A DNA stretch of 64,000 nucleotides, taken from contig NC_060116.1 in the NCBI RefSeq assembly GCF_021155765.1, forward strand, positions 9,486,001 through 9,550,000, read 5' to 3'. A model generated the notes under the pieces. That model searched no databases and was not told the DNA's origin. It saw only the letters and a list, made by a program, of their open reading frames with translations. Source of the DNA: Diprion similis (taxonomy: Eukaryota; Arthropoda; Insecta; Hymenoptera; Diprionidae). Within the stretch, counting starts at the first letter, position 1. Each line of letters begins with the position of its first letter. Below, in pieces: positions 10,809 through 24,861 of the stretch. Made by a program: the position numbers and the translations under genes.

Positions 10809-13321
10809 TTAAGGGCGACAACGCTCTAAAAATCGAGGATAGAGACAGACTTCTCGAATATGGTACCTATTCAATAACCAACAAATAAATCTCTCTAATC
10901 CTAATCCATAACCACCATGAGGACAGGATCCGTATTTACGCTGCAACAAAAATCATATGCTCTTCATTCTTGTCAGTGGAACGTGAGCAATATTTGCACC
11001 AATGTTCAGTACTACACACCTGATCGGTATACCAGTAATAAGGTGAAGGGTCGATGTTTTCTCGCTGATACCCCTTCATGAGTTCTTCATAGTCCCAAAT
11101 ACGCATTGAGCCTCCAACTATTTCACCAACATTTGGTAAGAGTACGTCAACGGATTCGGTCAAACGTACATCTTCCGGGCATTTTTGCATATAGAAGGAT
11201 TTTATCTCAGTTGGGAAACGACAAAGCATTATTGGTTCGTTTAATTTATCAGTCATTTCTCTTTCTGGCTTTTCAGGAATATCCTGTAATAAAATAAAAA
11301 TATTTTACACCATCTACCGCTAGGTAACGTCTGAGTGTTATTCCAACCACAAAAAACGATGTTACCTCTCCAAATTCGTAAAAACTACCATCTTCTTTGG
11401 TAATGTTGTTTACTTTCAGGTATTCAATAGCATCAGTGTAGTTCATGCGTTTAAAGGGTCGTTTTGGAACTTCAAATTTAGGATTGAGCTCCTTAACAAG
11501 AGAACCTAGTGGTGATTTTAGTACACGGTCAACAACATCACAAATTAAATCTTCGAGCCGATCCAGGAGGTCATCAAATGTAATAAAGGGGCACTCTGCC
11601 TCAACATGAGTATACCTGTGAACGTTATCAATGAGACAATCAATAGGATCATTCAGCAATGATAACAAGCATGGACGAATTAACAAATTAATTGAGGGCA
11701 TTATTTATATACTCTGCAAGATGTCGACGTGTTCTAGACTGCTCGGCTCTGTAAGACTGTGCAATGCAGTAGACATCACCCATGGCTGGCAAACAAGTTT
11801 CAAGATAAAGCTGAGAACTTTGCGTCAAGAATGCCTCTTCTCTGCAATAAGTTTACAAGAATTATATCTCACGTTTGATTGATTAGTCGTATTTACACGT
11901 TAAATGAAAGCATTTGTCATAGTGAAAAACAATCTCACCCAAAGTAATCAAGTTTAAAAAGTGTGGATCCCCCTTCCACTTGAGTCTGGACTAATGTGGG
12001 TGGCGTTACCTCACAGTAGCCTCGGTCACTGTAATGATCTCTGAATGCCTGTGTCAATACAGATCTCATCATCAAAACTCGTGACGTCTGTGGACAAAAT
12101 GAAAATAAATCTCAATAAGAACTTGTTGTGTACTGAGTGAAGTAAGTTATACACGTATAATAGATGTTGTAAAAACTATACTCACGTTCTCGCCACGTAT
12201 CATGATGTGGCGATTGTCTAGCTGTACATCTGACTGGGCCTCCTCGTTTAAAATTGTTTCTGCTCCACCAGCTGGAGCGGATCCAATTAGTTTCCAGAAA
12301 TCAACATGAAGTTCATGGCCACCGGGAGCCTGAAAAATAAATATAAAAATATAAATGACCACGACAGATACACGATTTTCCAAAACAGTTCATTAATTGC
12401 ACAAAACTATATGGAAATCAAATTATTAACCCTCTACTTACGACTTTGCCTTCCGGTACCGTTTTCAAAGTACCGAACAACTCCACAGCAGACTCAGTAC
12501 TCAAAGTGAGAGCGTCGTAAGTTTGGCACAATTTGTTGTTTAAAACACATTGCAAAAAGCCAGTCCCATCTCTCATGGTAATAAACATAAGCGCCTTACC
12601 TGAAAATAATGTATTTAATAACAATGCAATTAATGCAGACAACTTAGTGAGTGATTATCATAAGATTCCAGATGTAGTTCACAAAAATTCAATCGAAGCA
12701 AGGAGATCTGATTAATCTATAGTGATATTAAACATAGGTATCCCAATAGTATTATAAAAAGAACAAGACCTTGACGTCTTAAGCGATGCACCCAACCACA
12801 AATTTTTACACGTTGATCCCTGTTAGCAGTGGCATCTTTGATTTTGACACGTTTTGCCACTGGAAGAGAGGCGTCTTCAACTATAATAACTGATTTTGCT
12901 TCATCTAAGTTCCTTGATCTATTTTCCTCATCTTCCACTAACTTCTTCTGCTGATCAGCGGTTTTATACTGCTCCCTCATCCAAATCTTTGTTATCTTCT
13001 TCAACTGAGATTTTGCAGCAGGCTCATACTTTTCGCCTTCCGTTTTCGCATCCTGATATATGGTCGGAAAAGGCTCCTTGCCAGCATGGCGCATTGCTTG
13101 CAAAATTGTTTTGAATGGCTTGCCTTCTGTTCCATCACCAGTTTCATCGCTACCAGCTTTTTCAGATGTATATATACCATCTGCAAACAATTTCATAATA
13201 ACCTGTGGATATAGTCCAACGGAACCTGATTGTTGAAAATTGGTAAATGAATATGTGATTACATAGAGGAAATTCGAGAAAACTCACCAAGGGACAGCTG
13301 GGATAATTTTTGCTCCGGCAT
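10809..13321 (-). CDS. NARS1: Asparagine--tRNA ligase, cytoplasmic (class II)
   Basis: Charges tRNA-Asn with asparagine in the cytosol. Coding exons on the minus strand: 13288-13321, 12770-13180, 12442-12599, 12186-12329, 11939-12087, 11713-11841, 11366-11615, 11020-11283 and 10809-10940. They sum to 1,671 bp (556 aa; human about 548). The order seen is an appended N-terminal domain ([16 protein letters not shown]), a lysine-rich linker, the anticodon-binding OB fold ([17 protein letters not shown]), motif 2 ([21 protein letters not shown] split over two exons) and motif 3 in the last exon (GYGLGLERF), ending FLERCRP. I chose the ATG at 13321 in a 34-bp first exon (starts [11 protein letters not shown]) spliced to the acceptor at 13181, giving [11 protein letters not shown]. 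An in-frame ATG at 13196 ([13 protein letters not shown]) gives 550 aa but sits in what looks like the intron end. The donor at 12769 (GTCTTG) is weak. Family identity is certain; only the N-terminus is open. Confidence 0.95.
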
Positions 13322-15349
13322 TTTTCACCTAAACACAAAACGAATCAAAAAGGTGAATGAAATAATTTAAATAAATAACGAGTACTTGTCCACTACGTCT
13401 AAGAGCCTGATGGCATGGTTTTTGGTACAAATTTCAAGTTATAACTTCAGTGATTATTTCGGGTACTGTCTTAATATTTTTATTGCAATTTTTACATGAC
13501 ACGCATGAGCTATTCTCGAGTCAGACAAATATTAAACTTATAATTACAGAGTTATCGAAACAATTTATCAATGTGCCATATGTTGGTGAGTTCTGGCTGA
13601 ACGGAACTATATACATATATCGAAGATTCAGACCACGATGGCTCTGAAGAATTGAGGTTAGGTTTGCAGAACACTGACATAAGAAATTGGAAATTTAAAA
13701 AGTGACGCAATTCGGCAATCCACTTGGTACAAGCGTTTTCTGTGTCGGCACTCGCCAATGGGAGTACATAACAAATAGTCAAAGGCAAAAATTATACGAG
13801 CTGCCATAATTTTATACTAAATTTTTCAACAACATTCAAGAATAGGAGTTGATTGCAGATACGATTATTGATTTCTACCTATGGCATATAATGTTGACAC
13901 AATATCGTTGATAACTTATTCAATTTCACAAAGTTTGATTGTTTTTACCATTAAGTATATCAATGAAGCATGTAAACGAATGAAACTAGCTATTTAGTCA
14001 ACAGTACGTACCTGATTGTGAAACCTGAACCGCCTTGCAATTGAAGAATCAAAAAACCTGCTCAAGTGCTCACCAACGAGAGTTCCAATTCTAGGGAGAG
14101 TTCCTCTTACCACGTATTAACCGACAGTGAGATGCCACGCCGTGCCCTGTGGTCGGAATGTGGCAATAACCAAGCTGAATCTGCAAAATGAAATAACTGA
14201 TGCAACACAGCATCAAATTTACAATGAATCAGTGCAAAACTGCATATAAAAGTACGAAACTCCGCAGATTGTCTAGGCATCTGTTTGATAGAAAAACATC
14301 TCAATTAATATATTAATACGTCAAAACTGAAGGAGTGACGTGCACACATTAGTTCAAGATTTTATTGCAAATTGTGGCGTACACACCTGTGAAATGAATT
14401 CAAATTCAGCTGATTACGAATTCACGACTCGTGTGGTCTAAGACTGCACGCATTCAAATTGGAGTTTTCTGTCTTATCGACAGATCGCAACTCCTGCTGC
14501 ATCTAAAAGTAGAGACATTGTGCGGAGTGACATCTACTATATTAACGGGCTTGGATGATTATGTAAAAACTATTGTATCCGTCGGGTCGATCGTTGTCGA
14601 AGCTTCAAGGGTTCTATCTCTACTTTCCGTTTCGTCTAGTCCGCGGTTCTACCCTGCCAGCTGTGCGAGAAAACATACGTGAGGAGTGTGAACATTTTTT
14701 ATTTTTTCATATTGATATTCTCGAGCGATTTATACAAGGTGTGAAGCAAATATTAAACTGTAATTTCATATTCTATACAATATAAGAGATCGGATACTGT
14801 CGAGTCGTCGAAGACGGTCGTGGCACCCAAGAACGAGGAAACTTGTATCGCCTTTTGTATCTCTTCTTCCAGCCATACTTGAGGACAATAATAGATTTGG
14901 CTGGAACCTACTGGCTGATTAAATAAATAGGATTGTCTCTCTCTCTATCTATGCATGCCGCCATGTATATATAACTGCGACTAACACAATAGGCACTGTC
15001 CTACATGCCTTAAATTGTTCATGTAGATCTTATGAAAGAAGACACATAACCTCATAACAATACATCACCCCGTTTATCGCCTTACCGTCGTTATACATGA
15101 TTATTTGACGTAGAAGTAAATAGATTTACTGTAATTTTCTCGACATAATTATACTGTTATACAATATGCAATTAATTGCTCTTTTTAGAACAACGTCATT
15201 GTTCAGAGATACAATTTTATACCATTCGCTTAATTAATCTTGGATATTTTGTGGTATTTTTCCTGTATTACAGTCAGTAAGCCAGGCACCTAATTTTATC
15301 ATAACTTACCTGATTTTTCAAATTTAATTTATACTTACAGTTGGGGATC
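13322..15349. other. Divergent promoter region between NARS and the BTB zinc-finger gene
   Basis: About 2 kb of AT-rich DNA holding the start regions of both genes, which point away from each other. A splice acceptor (ATACTTACAG, ending at 15340) just before the BTB start codon shows that this gene has an upstream noncoding exon, which I could not place. No protein-coding exon is convincing here. Confidence 0.55.
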
Positions 15350-18336
15350 ATGGAAAGTCAGCAGCAATTTTGCCTACGTTGGCACAATTTTCAAAACACT
15401 CTTCTCAGCTCATTACCAAAATTGCTGGATGGAGGATATTTAACAGACGTCACCCTGAGCGCAGGCGGAAGGCAGATTCGAGCTCACAAAATCATTCTCT
15501 CCGCTTGCAGCTACTATTTCAAGGAGCTGTTCAAGGTGTGTATTTTATTTTGTTTTAATATTTCCGACATATTGTTATGCCATTAATTACTATGGCAATA
15601 CTAAAGAATATGTCAAGTAAGATAATAAAAAAAATGTACAATAAAGTCAATAGTGCGCAACTGTACGAAAGTATAGTATCAAATATTCCTACTCAATGAA
15701 ACATGTTTTAGGATTTCAGTATCCAGCAGCATCCAGTTATAGTACTTCCAGGAACAGAGTATGCAGACCTATGCGCATTGGTAACATTTATGTATAATGG
15801 AGAAGTGAACATCTACCAAGAACAGCTGCCAGCAATCTTAGCTATGGCAGACACCCTTCACATTCGGGGATTAGCTGATATTGCTGGGGTAATGTTCGCC
15901 TCTATAATTTTCTACTTTCACATTACTCATACATTTTTAACAACATTTTTACTCTTTCCTAGTTCTGATGCTAGTCATACATACATATATGTACTTATCT
16001 CTAAAGGTAAAAGTAATGAACATTCATATTGCAATAGCAACAGCAGTTAATATCAGTGAAATGAATGCGTGTATTCCAAAACTCAAAAGTACGTTCAATT
16101 CCAACTGATATTTGGCTATACTTCACATTGTGAATCATATATTTTGTACATATCGACAAAATTTGCATCTCATGATACTATTATGTACATACATACACAT
16201 ATATTAATATCATGCTGTTGGTTTTATTCGACTAAATACCTTCTCCTGCATGCTGAATCTAAACCTGATGGCCTATTGCAATAAAATCATTTTTCTTTCT
16301 TCTGTCAAAAAAGGTAACCCAACAATGTTACCAAGCAACAACACATTATTATTGGTTTCTGATCAAAAAGTTATTCTGTTCAAAGAAGCAAGTATACTAA
16401 ATTGGAGTGTGGAGGACACGATTGAAATAAAATATTTTTGTATTCTTGTCTACTTCACCTTTGATGTGAGGTATACTAATCGACTTTGGTACACGATGTC
16501 TACGTACCACGCGTAACATTCGGGCAATAGTTCACGTGTAAATCAACTTGCTGTTTCCATGTACCAATTACCTCTTGCAATGACAGCCATTAGAGTATGT
16601 TAATGTATAACGAACAAAGGACACGTGCTTGCTTCCTTCCTAATACAAAATATTATCCTATAATTGTGTTGTTTTATTCAGGTCACTTAAACACATTCAC
16701 TGTCGTTCCTCGAGAACTACTTGACGAAGGATTAATCTGGTACATAACATACATACATGCATCAAAGGAACGATAATGAATAACAAACGATATCCACGAG
16801 ATCAAGGTCGTTGTGTGTTTGCCACTAAATGCAAGTGGATGCATCCCATGGAACTTTACCCCATAGAATGAATTTACAGGTATAGCTAAATCGGCTTATT
16901 TCATTGATTTCCATCATTTTTACCTGCGGTACGATATAATTTACATTTCCAATTTAGTATAGTGCCAGATGAATGTATCAGATTTAAAAAGGTTCGGCCT
17001 TGGAGGCAGAAATATACTTGAACATCAGCGGTCCTTTTCAATAGCATCTCATTTCTTTAATTCCAGTAAATTTTAAATTTCACCAGGCCACCCAGTTTTT
17101 ACGGGGATTTCATGTAAAACTTCAAATATTAATGTAACATAAAAAGATTCATTGGCGTTATGCAGTAGTAAATTTTTATATTACTGATTTTCCGCCTGTG
17201 AAGAATAAGCCAAAATTTGATGTAATGTATTCACTCAATTACTTCTGATACCTTTCGAATGTCCATGATTTTTTTCACCATTCATTCATCATTCTGACAA
17301 GCATGCATATTTTTTCACATCCCAATGCGTAACTGTGATAAACTATTATGTTTTTCACTTCATCATTCGTATTCATAAATACATTCGGTTTCAGTGTGAT
17401 GAAGACAAATATTGTTTTAACTATGTAATAATAACTCGCGTAAACTATTATTATGAATAAATGATGCATTGATTTGAGTAATTAAGTCAATGAAAAGCAC
17501 ATCCAAATACTCTAATCACACAATTTAATTCCAATTCAAATTTTCCAGCTGCAATGTATACTGTGAAACGCCAATGCTACTTCAAAATATTATAGAAACA
17601 GCACGACCATTTCTCATCTAGAAACGAAAAACTTCACCTAGGTATATTTCTATTGCAGAAGGAACCTAAACCTGATAATGGTGCTTACATTCGATCTCCG
17701 TTTTTGGATCGAGAAAAGGATTCGTTGGAGACAATACCCACAGCAAATTTAAATGAGAATTCAGTACACCTGGCTAAAGCACAACCGGTATCCGCAGCGC
17801 TGTTACCCAATAATCTCGAAGAGGAATCGTCAAACGAACAGCAAGATACGCCATATAGTCTCAAGATAAAGCCTTACTATTCCATAAATGAGAAATTGAA
17901 TCAAAGAGAGAAAAAATCTTTTAGTACTAATATTCAAACGTCCACAAATATTGATAAAAATGTTCGCATTGATGAATCTTTGAACGAATGTACACCTCTC
18001 ACCGAAGACAATAATTCTTTGCTCACCAATTCAAAACCCCCTTCAGTTTTAGAATCCGATAATCCTAATTTTGGTTTTCTAACTGCATCGATAATAAACA
18101 GAAGCGCTTCACAAGCGTGTAACAAAACTAGCGTTACGTGTCTAATTTGCGGGAAGCAATTGAGTAACCAATATAATTTACGTGTTCACATGGAAACGCA
18201 CAACAACAGTTCATACAGCTGTACCGCTTGCCCACATGTGTCACGTTCTCGCGATGCCCTAAGAAAACACGTTTCCTACAGACACCCTGTTGCCTCTCCC
18301 CAAAAACGCCCAAGATGCAGTTCAACTAAACCCTAG
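15350..18336 (+). CDS. BTB/POZ domain protein with two C2H2 zinc fingers (TTK/lola-type)
   Basis: A probable nuclear transcription regulator. Exons 15350-15535, 15712-15888 and 17659-18336 total 1,041 bp (346 aa), all joined in phase 0. Residues 1-121 form a TTK-type BTB domain: FCLRWHNFQNTLL at the start, then LTDVTLSAGGRQIRAHK, LSACSYYFKELF and FMYNGEVNI. A low-complexity polar linker rich in Asn and Ser follows. Near the C-terminus come two fingers, C-x2-C-x12-H-x3-H (CLICGKQLSNQ...) and C-x2-C-x12-H-x4-H (CTACPHVSRSR...). BTB dimerisation with DNA-binding fingers is the family pattern of lola, tramtrack and broad. The ATG at 15350 follows a splice acceptor by nine bases. The 1.8-kb second intron could hide alternative zinc-finger exons, as in lola, but I see none. 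Exact orthology is not resolved. Confidence 0.88.
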
Positions 18337-18450
18337 GGAACAATTGGTTTTCATAGACTCAACTCTGTCCCAATAATCCCTCGCCTACAGTTCCTCGATG
18401 CCTCTAGTGTTCAAATTGTTATAGTTTTCTTGTTATTGTTAAAATATTTT

Positions 18451-18456
18451 AATAAA
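18451..18456 (+). terminator. Polyadenylation signal of the BTB zinc-finger gene
   Basis: AATAAA 115 bases after the stop codon on the coding strand, in an AT-rich 3' UTR. Confidence 0.6.
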
Positions 18457-19553
18457 GACAACTTAGAAGTACAATTATTTATTGCCTTGTATAAATGGAA
18501 TTGTATCCAATGTTAGGTTGAAATTATTGAACCGTATCATTGTCATTCGAATATTTTTCACTCAGTATTATCAATCATCATGCTTACACGTGTGGAGTTA
18601 TAAATATTATCCAAACGTGTACTCATATTTTTCAAGAGAATAATTGGGGTTTGGCTTTGAAAACAATTATTCTGCCTCAACAGAGTGGAGTTCACACTCT
18701 TGATAGTTTGTATTAAAATCAAATTAACTGCATGCAATACTTATTTGTTTACAATGGGAAAAGACAACTGAAAAGAAATTAGTGATTTGTGACTCTTCCA
18801 AACGTCCAAATTAGTTTTCATGGTCACAATATTCAATATATAATTTCACTATGCAGTAATTATTGCGTTATTAAGCTGAGGTGTGATTTACATATGAAAT
18901 GTTAAAACCAAAATTTATAAACTAATCCATTAATTCCCGAATCAATCAAATTTAATGTATATCATTTTTGTGTCACAGTTTTCATAAAAATGAGGTTCGT
19001 TGTCTTGTCCCTGCGAGTTACTCGAATTATATTTCAGAAAAAATGGACATCAGTTTTCTGAACCTGAAACTCTGTCAGATCATTATGTATACTCAGATTA
19101 TGTTAACCCTATGGAATGAAATTATAGATAATTATTTACGATTGCTGTTTTAAAATATTGAAGAAAAAATACAAATTTTGACTCCTTGTATTTCTTCAAA
19201 AATAGAAAGTGAAAAACAAATAAATGAAGTTATAACACGAATGCTTGTCAAAAATCATTTTTTTGTATGTTTTTTCTTCAGTTTCATTTTTAAATATAAT
19301 TAAAACATTTCTTATAATGCCAGACATTAAAATAATGTTTCATATAATAGAGGTGTGCTCACAAATATGTTAACACATAGGTTTAGGTATAATTTATTGT
19401 ATATCAAGAATTGTATTCAAAAATAATATACAATATTTGTAAGTTACGAATTAAATAAATAAAATGCATCTAAAAAACCATCAGAGTGACGTGCGTTCTG
19501 GATTAAGTTGATTAAACTACCTCTCGAATGAGATAGTGTTAATTGACAGTTAA
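18457..19553. other. Convergent 3' region between the BTB gene and flare
   Basis: AT-rich DNA with no coding signal. It holds the 3' ends of two genes that run toward each other. A minus-strand AATAAA (plus TTTATT at 19393-19398) could serve flare. Confidence 0.5.
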
Positions 19554-22500
19554 TTATATTTTTTCCACACGCCATATTTTAGTGTTGCAATCCTGACCAA
19601 CAGATATCAACGTTTCATCATCAAGCCATACCAAACGAGTAATTTGACTTTGCGGATGGGCATCTGAAATGAATAATAGCATAACGCATAGAATCGTCAG
19701 TGATATAATCATTGTTTTGACTAACTTTGTCTTCTATTCATAAATTGTTTTAGAAATGATTGGTGACAAATCATACCAAATAAGTAACATTATTTGTGAA
19801 TATAACATCACTTACTGAGAATCAAGAAAATTAAGCAATTTTGCTTGCCTGAATGAATTAATTTTCATAACCGATATTTGGATGTTGCAACAACTAGTTA
19901 CAATTTCGGACTATATAAGAAGATTTCAAAAAATTGTGATAATTGCTTTGAATCATTCATACTTTAAATTAGTTTTATCAGTTAAATCATATTAGATACT
20001 CACTCTTAATGATGGTATGCTTGGCAGGACTTTCCACGCTCCATATAATAATCGTAGTGTCAAGACTGCCACTCGCTACATGAAGAGAATCAGGTGACCA
20101 CGCAACAGAATTTACTCTTGCATTATGGAAGCCCCACTCCTTGTTATGTGCTAGCTGTAAAAGTTCGATCGAATTGTAATGTACGAGATTAATGATCGAT
20201 TACAAAAGTCATGCAAAGCTTAGTGTATAAAATCAAAGCTGTTCGTGCAGGAGTAACAATACTGTGCTAGAGATATAATAAGAAAAATTCGCACGCAGAT
20301 ATACGATTCAAATCTGGTTTATATTCAAGTTGGATACTAAAGTAACAGGCAATAACTATGCTATATAATTGTATTTGAGGTATCTGGATTTGGGCTAATC
20401 ATTACTGTAGCGAAGGTACAGACTGAATAATTATTCAACAAAATGTGTGACAAAAACCTGAATATATATGTAATGAAAGAGCATGCGAGTTGTCTGTGAA
20501 ATCTGATAGCAATATAACATTACCTTCTGATGATCCAGTAGCATTGGTGTATTGCAAAATGGGAACAAAGGTGTTTCAGTACTAGCATTGTGTAATGGGC
20601 GTTTATATTGAATTGCACTAAAATTAATTGTTACAAGATTGGGTAAAAATTTAGTTAGTGCAAGAAAATTGACTGAAACTTTGCCCATGTTTACTCTAAG
20701 TACCTAATTTTTGGGTTGGATATTATTTACAATATAATAGAAGCAGTGATTCAAAAGCTTAGAAAATCATGATTTTCTCCAAATTACCGTAATATGGTTT
20801 TAAGGCTGTGATTGTATTACCTTGTATTCAGGCAGCGCATACAGTATCACTTTTCTGTTGGCATCACAGACGACAAGATATTTGTTATCAGGACTGTAGG
20901 AAGCATCGGTAACTGGACCAAGATGTTGTAGTTCAGTTTTTGGAGAAAGGTTGGTTCCAGATAATTCATAAACATGAGCCTAAGTCAAGAGAATGTATAA
21001 CATAAGTATGTATTTCCAGATTGACGATAAAAAGGATGAAATATCGGTTAGAGTAAAATTATTAGAAAATATGCTCTGGGATAATATTCTACCAATATAA
21101 TTCACATCTATAATATTTTACCTTATTATCAGTTGTACCACCAACTGTTACGTCACCATTTTCCTGATTGATCGTGACGCAAGATGGTTCAAAATCAACT
21201 GAAAGACTTGATACTTTTTTACCATCTTGAACGATCGTTATCTGTAACAAATGAGTCGAATATCAAATTTCATTAGAGTATAATTTTGGATGGACTATTG
21301 GTATTATTTATAAAATAAATTCAATATTTTTATGGAACACCACAAACCTGTCTGACGGAAACAGTGACAACGATATCTCCGTAAATATCAAGACCTCGTG
21401 GCTGGGAGTCTAGTTTAATTGAGGCCCCGGTATAAGTATTAGAGGATACATCGACAATCTTCAGACTGTCATCGATACCACAAGTGTAAAGTTTATCCCC
21501 AGCAGCTTTCATTCCATTCATTTGATTACCGTGTCCTTGTCCTTGAACACGATCATTTTCACCTGACTCAGCATTCCAGTTAGTAATGTAACCATCGTGG
21601 GAACCTGTGTAAATTGTGCTCCTGTCGGTACTCAATGCTAATACCGTGATTGGTTTGTTGTGTCCCTGAAAAATGTTCGAACAATTCAATGAAATTTTTC
21701 AGACTAAGATGAAATAAGGTCATTGTAAAGTACAACTTTCCAAACAAACAATTATGAAACTACAAATGAAACTACAACTAGTCTTACCTTGATTACTCTC
21801 AATGGTTTGTCGGGATTGTTGATGTCTAGGTAATTAATGAATCCGCTCAATGATACACTCAGCAAATGGTTGCCTTGCCATAAACAGCTGACCTACGGAA
21901 AATAAATGATGATGCGACAAGAGTAAGAATTATTACAAGGATAACAATATCAATATATAATTATTATCCATCAATATAAATTACTATTTTTCTGAACAAT
22001 ATGTACCTGCTGATCATCTACAGTTGAGCCTAAATTAAACTCGCTAATAAGCGATCTTGTTTCCACATCCCAGAGCTTACACGTTTTATCCCCCGAGGCA
22101 GTGAGAAGCTGTGTACCATCTGGCTTCCAGGCAACCTATTGAAGGATACGTAATTCTCCTTCTTATTACACTTTCTATTTTATGTTTGGCGTTAGAATTA
22201 TAATCCTCTCTATGTACTTCATACTGCATACATTTTATTATTACATAAGAGAAACATATTTGTATTATGATTATTGATGAATGCAATAAACTGAGCAGAA
22301 ATTCTTACGCCGTAAACTCCTCCTTGATGCGCAGGAGAGCCAACTTCGCCAACAAGATCAGATGTGGTACCATCGTAGATGAAAACTTTTCCATCAAATC
22401 CCGCTGACGCAAATAGATTGCCAGATGGAGAGTAACGAACAGCCTGAACAAATCTACCGTGATCTTGTTTGGTCATCCTGAAACCCAAGAATATCCAACA

Positions 22501-24861
22501 ATTGAGTATGAAGTTCATTTTTTCTATTATTTTCCTACCTATTTCATACAATCTTTATCAAGAAAGAAAGCTACTAGTGTCAGATAAAATAAAATAGAGT
22601 AGCTCACTTGAACTTGAACGGTGGACCTTCAAATACAGCAATTGTGTTATCTTCACTCCCAGTAATAAGTCTGAATGGTCTTGCTGGTCTGAAGTCGCAA
22701 GAATTAATCGACTTGCTCTGACCTGATATTTCTCCCACCGACGTTCCTGTCTCAGCCATAAATACATGACCAAATCTAAAAACCATATATGAAAAAAATT
22801 AGGCGGAACAATTTCGAACAAAATATTTTCACCTGATGCCAATTTTCAAACACACTTACCTTTCTCTACCCTCGCCAACAACCACCATACGTTGGTTATC
22901 CGGAGACCAAGCTATATCTTTAATGGGTCCCCCGATAGGGTGAAATTCATTTTTGAGGATATGTTCTTTGTTCACGGTATCCCAGATGCGAACCTTCCCT
23001 GATTGATCTGAAGCGTATCGAAGTTTAAAGAAGCAATTAATGATTGGTGATAATTAGAAACTTTTTTGTCGATAATTGAGAAATTACCTACCACCAGACG
23101 CTATGTAAAAACCACTAGGTGAATATTTGGCAACATTCACCGGGCAAGAATGTTCAGTGTAAACATCAGCGATAGCTGGGTTCTGTAATAATAGATTAAG
23201 TTGAATAAAATTTTAGATTTGTCAATGATATGAGATCATATGCATGCATACAAGTATGTGAATTAAAAAATAGTACCAGATAGTTGTGAATACGATTGGA
23301 AAAAGTATAAGCCAAAGAGTAAATAGAGAATAGTATAATTTTTCACGATCAATATCGACTATCAGTCACGCAGCAATACTCACATCGATGTTCCTAATAA
23401 TAACACTGTTTCCATTGGTATAAAGAAAATTTTTTCCCTTTGGATCACTGCCGAGTACCAAAGGTTGACCTCTTTGCGTACGTGGCAAAGTTGCAAATAT
23501 GTATTCTGAAATGCGATATTTACTTATGTATAAACCGGCACAATCACGAAACATTGCGATGTACTAATATACATACATATATCAAAAGGTGACATAGTGA
23601 GAAATTGTATATGACATGAAATTACTCAATTCCATTAAAAATCTACCAATTGTAAATTGTTCATTAAAGAAGGTACATGTTAAAATACGAATATGAAAAT
23701 GCAGATAGATAAGGAAATTAATTTCTCTCAATAATCACCCTGAAATTAAACGAGAATAAGAATGTTTTCCTTTTTAGATTTATTGTCTACAATTAACAAT
23801 AATTATACACATACTGCTATTACAAAGTCTCTAAAACTCGTACTGAATTGCTTACAGTAAAATATCAGATACACTGATTTTAATTGTTTTACATATTTGA
23901 GTTGATAACTCAAAATTAGTTCGATAATATTACAGACAGATATTTTTTAAGTGACGACATAAAATACTATAAGATTGCAGCATGGAGTAATTATAATTTT
24001 AGATGAAGAATAACCTGATATTTGTTAAACAATAGTCAAGCCGCGAGAATATGTATTTATTTTTTTAATTAAGATTTTAGCTTTCTGGGGAAGCAATGGA
24101 CCACAGTGTATAAAAGACTGTAGAATGAATTGTAAAACCGCTGATCTGTGAGACATTCTCTAATAATCCAATTAACGTGTTTGGAATACTACTTGGGAAT
24201 GTCTTGACAGGCAGTTTCTAATTCATAGCATAGCAGAAAACATCAGCAACCGTGTACCAATAATTGATCATTGTTGTATTAAATTAGAACCAAAAGCTAA
24301 ATATGTTTCTCAAAAGATTTAAATAAACATGACAACAAAAGTGAAGATACATTTAGAACCTCTAGTATCAAAACGAAGATCAGAGATATGTAATTCCTTA
24401 TTTTAAACTTGGCACCAGTTCTCGTTTCCCATCTGCCTGTAATATGTTTAACAGAATCTAGAACGGTATTCGAATTCGTCGTTTATCTTTTGCACAATAT
24501 CCAGAGCCGTTTGAGCTCGTTATAAGTTGACTCATATTCGATATTATCACTCGGAAGTATACTCTTTATCAGTTCAGCAATTCGTGCAATGCATGGATAA
24601 CTACCGTCGCTTTATGCCTTTGTTTCTCTCATAAATTAACAGCACCTCGAAATAAACAAGTTCGAAATTCATCTTGAGTAATAATTCGCATAGATGAAAC
24701 ACACTCGGTTTGCACGAGAGAAGAGATGCGGTAGATTAGGTATGAACGGTAAACTGCTACGACCGAGAGATCCGAGAAGGCGGTGAACGTAAATAGCGAA
24801 CACAATGAGTGGTGATCTTGCGGAAAGCTTGAAAATACTACTTACTCGTTTCATATGACAT
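19554..24861 (-). CDS. flr: Actin-interacting protein 1 (WD-repeat protein flare/WDR1)
   Basis: Works with cofilin to disassemble actin filaments in the cytoplasm. Coding exons, 5' to 3': 24846-24861, 23384-23505, 23092-23182, 22860-23007, 22608-22775, 22309-22477, 22007-22135, 21788-21892, 21348-21665, 21122-21241, 20821-20979, 20004-20154, 19554-19663. They total 1,806 bp (601 aa; human WDR1 606) and all phases close. It begins [20 protein letters not shown] and ends in WD blades: KIRIWD-like [51 protein letters not shown] and the final TKIWRVEKI. The full length with paired WD blades fits the two seven-bladed propellers of the family. The first coding exon is only 16 nt and is separated by a 1.3-kb intron; it completes the codon at residue 6. 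Strong match to the insect flare proteins as I know them. Confidence 0.95.

Noticed and set aside
13194-13196. ATG at 13196 as the NARS start ([13 protein letters not shown])
   Set aside because: It lies just before a strong acceptor, and the upstream 34-bp exon joins in frame to a more family-like N-terminus. Kept as an alternative only.
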